Assembly (NCBI RefSeq): GCF_900078385.1
Contig: NZ_FLQR01000010.1
Span: 124,001 to 188,000 of the forward strand
Direction: 5' to 3'
Length of the DNA stretch: 64,000 bases
From: an uncultured Microbacterium sp.
Lineage (GTDB): Bacteria > Actinomycetota > Actinomycetes > Actinomycetales > Microbacteriaceae
Under the pieces are notes generated by a model. That model saw only the letters and a list, made by a program, of their open reading frames with translations. It made no database searches and was not told the origin of the DNA. This document shows positions 62,287 through 64,000 of this stretch, one piece after another. Position 1 is the first letter of the stretch. Each line of letters starts with the position of its first letter. A program made the position numbers and the translations under genes.

Positions 62287-62772
62287 ATGACCACGGAACG
62301 CCGCGTGCACCTCTCCCGCTCGGCTCGTCCCGCGTACGACGCCCTCGAGGCGTTCTCGCAGACCGTCGGCGAGATCGCGGCCCAGGCGGGGATCGACGCG
62401 CGGCTGAAGGAGCTCACCCTCGTCCACGCGTCGCAGCTGAACGGCTGCGCGTACTGCGTCCGTATCCACGTGGACCGGGCCGTCGCGGCGGGCCTCACGG
62501 CGGACGAGATCGCGCAGATCGCGACATGGCGCGACTCGGGCGTCTTCACGGCACGGGAGCGCGCCGCGTTCGAGCTGGCCGAGCGCTACGTGTACATCCA
62601 TGAGGACGGGATCCCCGACGAGGTGTACGACCATGTCGGCGGCATCCTCTCCGAGCCGGAGTACGTCGCCCTCAGCTGGCTGCTCGTGTCGATCAACGCC
62701 TTCAACCGCATCACGATCGCGGGCAAATACCCCGTCCCGCCGCGGCGGGGGGCCATCGCGGACCCGGCATGA
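62287..62772 (+). CDS. Carboxymuconolactone decarboxylase / AhpD-like protein
   Basis: LTLVHASQLNGCAYCVRIHVDRAVAAGLT CxxC motif. Confidence 0.9.
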   Translation: MTTERRVHLSRSARPAYDALEAFSQTVGEIAAQAGIDARLKELTLVHASQLNGCAYCVRIHVDRAVAAGLTADEIAQIATWRDSGVFTARERAAFELAERYVYIHEDGIPDEVYDHVGGILSEPEYVALSWLLVSINAFNRITIAGKYPVPPRRGAIADPA

Positions 62773-63491
62773 CCGATCCGCTGACGATCGCGGGGGCCCT
62801 CAACTTCCGGGACACCGGCGGTCTTCCCGCCGATGGCGGCACGACGCGTCCGGGCGTCCTGTTCCGTTCGGGCAACCTCGCACGCGTCGACGCCGCCGGG
62901 CGCGCCGCGCTGCAGCGGCTCGGCCTTCGTCGCATCATCGACCTCCGCGACGACGCCGAGGTCGCGTGGGAGCCGACCCGGCTGGCCGAGCTCGGCCACG
63001 AAACCGTCCGGATCCCGCTGTTCACCGGGTCGACGGCATCCTTCTTCGCCGAGGACCTCACGCTGGACGACCTGTACCGGAGCCTCGTCGACGGTTCGGG
63101 GGAGAGCATCGTGGCCGTCGTGCGGGCGGTGATCGCGGACCAGCCCGTGCTCGTGCACTGCACGGTCGGCAAGGACCGCACCGGGGTGACCGTGGCCCTT
63201 GCGCTCGCCGCTGCCGGCGTCGACGAGGACGCCGTGGTCGCAGACTACGCGCGCACCGAGGCGCTGCTGCCGGCGCGGCGCAACGAGCAGGTGGTCGCCT
63301 ACCTCCGCAGCATGCACCCGGAGGCGCGTCACCTCGAGGAGCTGGCGACCCGTTCGCCGGCGCCCGCCATGCGCCGGGTGCTCGACGATCTGCGGGCCCG
63401 GTTCGGTGCCCCCGTCGACTTCCTCCGCGCGCACGGGCTCCGTGACGACGAGATCGATGAGCTGCGACGCGTCCTGATCGTCCCGCGCTGA
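62769..63491 (+). CDS. Tyrosine-protein phosphatase (DSP/PtpB-like)
   Basis: NFRDTGGLPADGGTTRPGVLFRSGNLARV; VLVHCTVGKDRTGVTVAL. Confidence 0.9.
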   Translation: MTDPLTIAGALNFRDTGGLPADGGTTRPGVLFRSGNLARVDAAGRAALQRLGLRRIIDLRDDAEVAWEPTRLAELGHETVRIPLFTGSTASFFAEDLTLDDLYRSLVDGSGESIVAVVRAVIADQPVLVHCTVGKDRTGVTVALALAAAGVDEDAVVADYARTEALLPARRNEQVVAYLRSMHPEARHLEELATRSPAPAMRRVLDDLRARFGAPVDFLRAHGLRDDEIDELRRVLIVPR

Positions 63492-63508
63492 CATCCGCGC
63501 GGCGGAGG

Positions 63509-63527
63509 CAAGGTAAGGCAACCCTTC
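63509..63527. promoter_or_regulatory. Candidate DtxR/IdeR iron box
   Basis: CAAGGTAAGGCAACCCTTC matches 12/19 of TTAGGTTAGGCTAACCTAA by eye; followed by TATAGT (63537-63542) and a siderophore-interacting protein ATG at 63552. Confidence 0.6.
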
Positions 63528-63551
63528 CTCACAGGGTATAGTGGTCGCATC

Positions 63552-64000
63552 ATGTCCAGCTCCCTCGCGCACACTCCCGCCGCCTGCCGGGCGTCGAAGC
63601 ACACGCGCGTCCAGCACCTCATCACGGCGGACGAGTCCTCGCTCGCCGAACTGGAGGCGCTGATCGCGACGCTGCCGCTCTGCTCTACCGGTCGCGTGTT
63701 CGTCGAGGTCCCGGATGCCGGCTGGATCGGCCGGATCGCGGCGCCCGCGCGGATGACCGTGACGTGGCTCGACCGCTCGCGCCGCTCCGGAGCCCCCGGC
63801 ACGAGCCGGGCCTGCGCGCCCGGCCAGGCTCTCGCGCGCGCCGTCACGGCGTGGGCTGACGAGATGCTGTGCCGTGCGGACGATGCGACCCGCATCCACC
63901 TGCTCGGCGGGTTCCTCGGCACGGCCGACATCGTGGACCACCTGACGACGGCGCTGCACGTCGAGGCCTCCGCCATCGACGCTCCCGAGCGCTTCGGGCT
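63552..64000 (+). CDS. Siderophore-interacting protein, SIP domain (3' end beyond window)
   Basis: Manual translation: TRVQHLITADESSLAELEALIATLPLCSTGRVFVEVPDAGWIGRIAAPARMTVTWLDRS...LLGGFLGTADIV; not in the ORF list because no stop is reached. Confidence 0.85.
   Translation, partial: MSSSLAHTPAACRASKHTRVQHLITADESSLAELEALIATLPLCSTGRVFVEVPDAGWIGRIAAPARMTVTWLDRSRRSGAPGTSRACAPGQALARAVTAWADEMLCRADDATRIHLLGGFLGTADIVDHLTTALHVEASAIDAPERFG

Overview
High-GC actinobacterial chromosome segment, probably Microbacteriaceae (Microbacterium-like judging by synteny and proteins; this assignment is inference). Almost all of it is ordinary core genome. Contents in order: katG 3' end; aquaporin; a MoxR/DUF58/DUF4350/DUF4129/membrane-protein operon; mtrA-mtrB-lpqB-comF-hpf; a coiled-coil protein; secA; aminotransferase; DEAD-box helicase; Rv3235-like protein; HTH/SAF/CpaE-like set; pdtaS; whiB; bcp; rsgA; aroA; sigH-rshA; lipid kinase; kgd; guaB1; GNAT; a frameshifted DUF559 gene; two CNNM/CorC proteins; OYE; nnrD; GT87-like; thiamine-binding protein; MFS; NUDIX; metX; a cyclase-like protein; metY; SDR; MFS; PRTase; ung; GNAT; emfourin and protealysin-like M4 protease; a dipeptide-type ABC system; hydrolase; AhpD-like; Tyr phosphatase; and the 5' part of a siderophore-interacting protein. 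I found no CRISPR, tRNA, rRNA, phage or transposase. The points most worth a second look are: (1) an overlapping emfourin-protealysin pair; (2) an approximately 60-bp palindromic element present twice, flanking a DUF559 gene broken by a single G-tract frameshift; (3) over-use of GGATGCC/GGCATCC, including rare-codon contexts and terminator stems; (4) many start codons with a -10-like TANNNT hexamer only 6-7 nt upstream, suggesting leaderless transcription; (5) a CpaE/TadZ-like ATPase with Arg in place of the Walker-A Lys, apart from any Tad genes; (6) a SigH-type promoter inside the aroA/sigH junction; (7) several strong hairpin or tandem repeats in convergent intergenic regions. No clearly new multi-gene system is evident.
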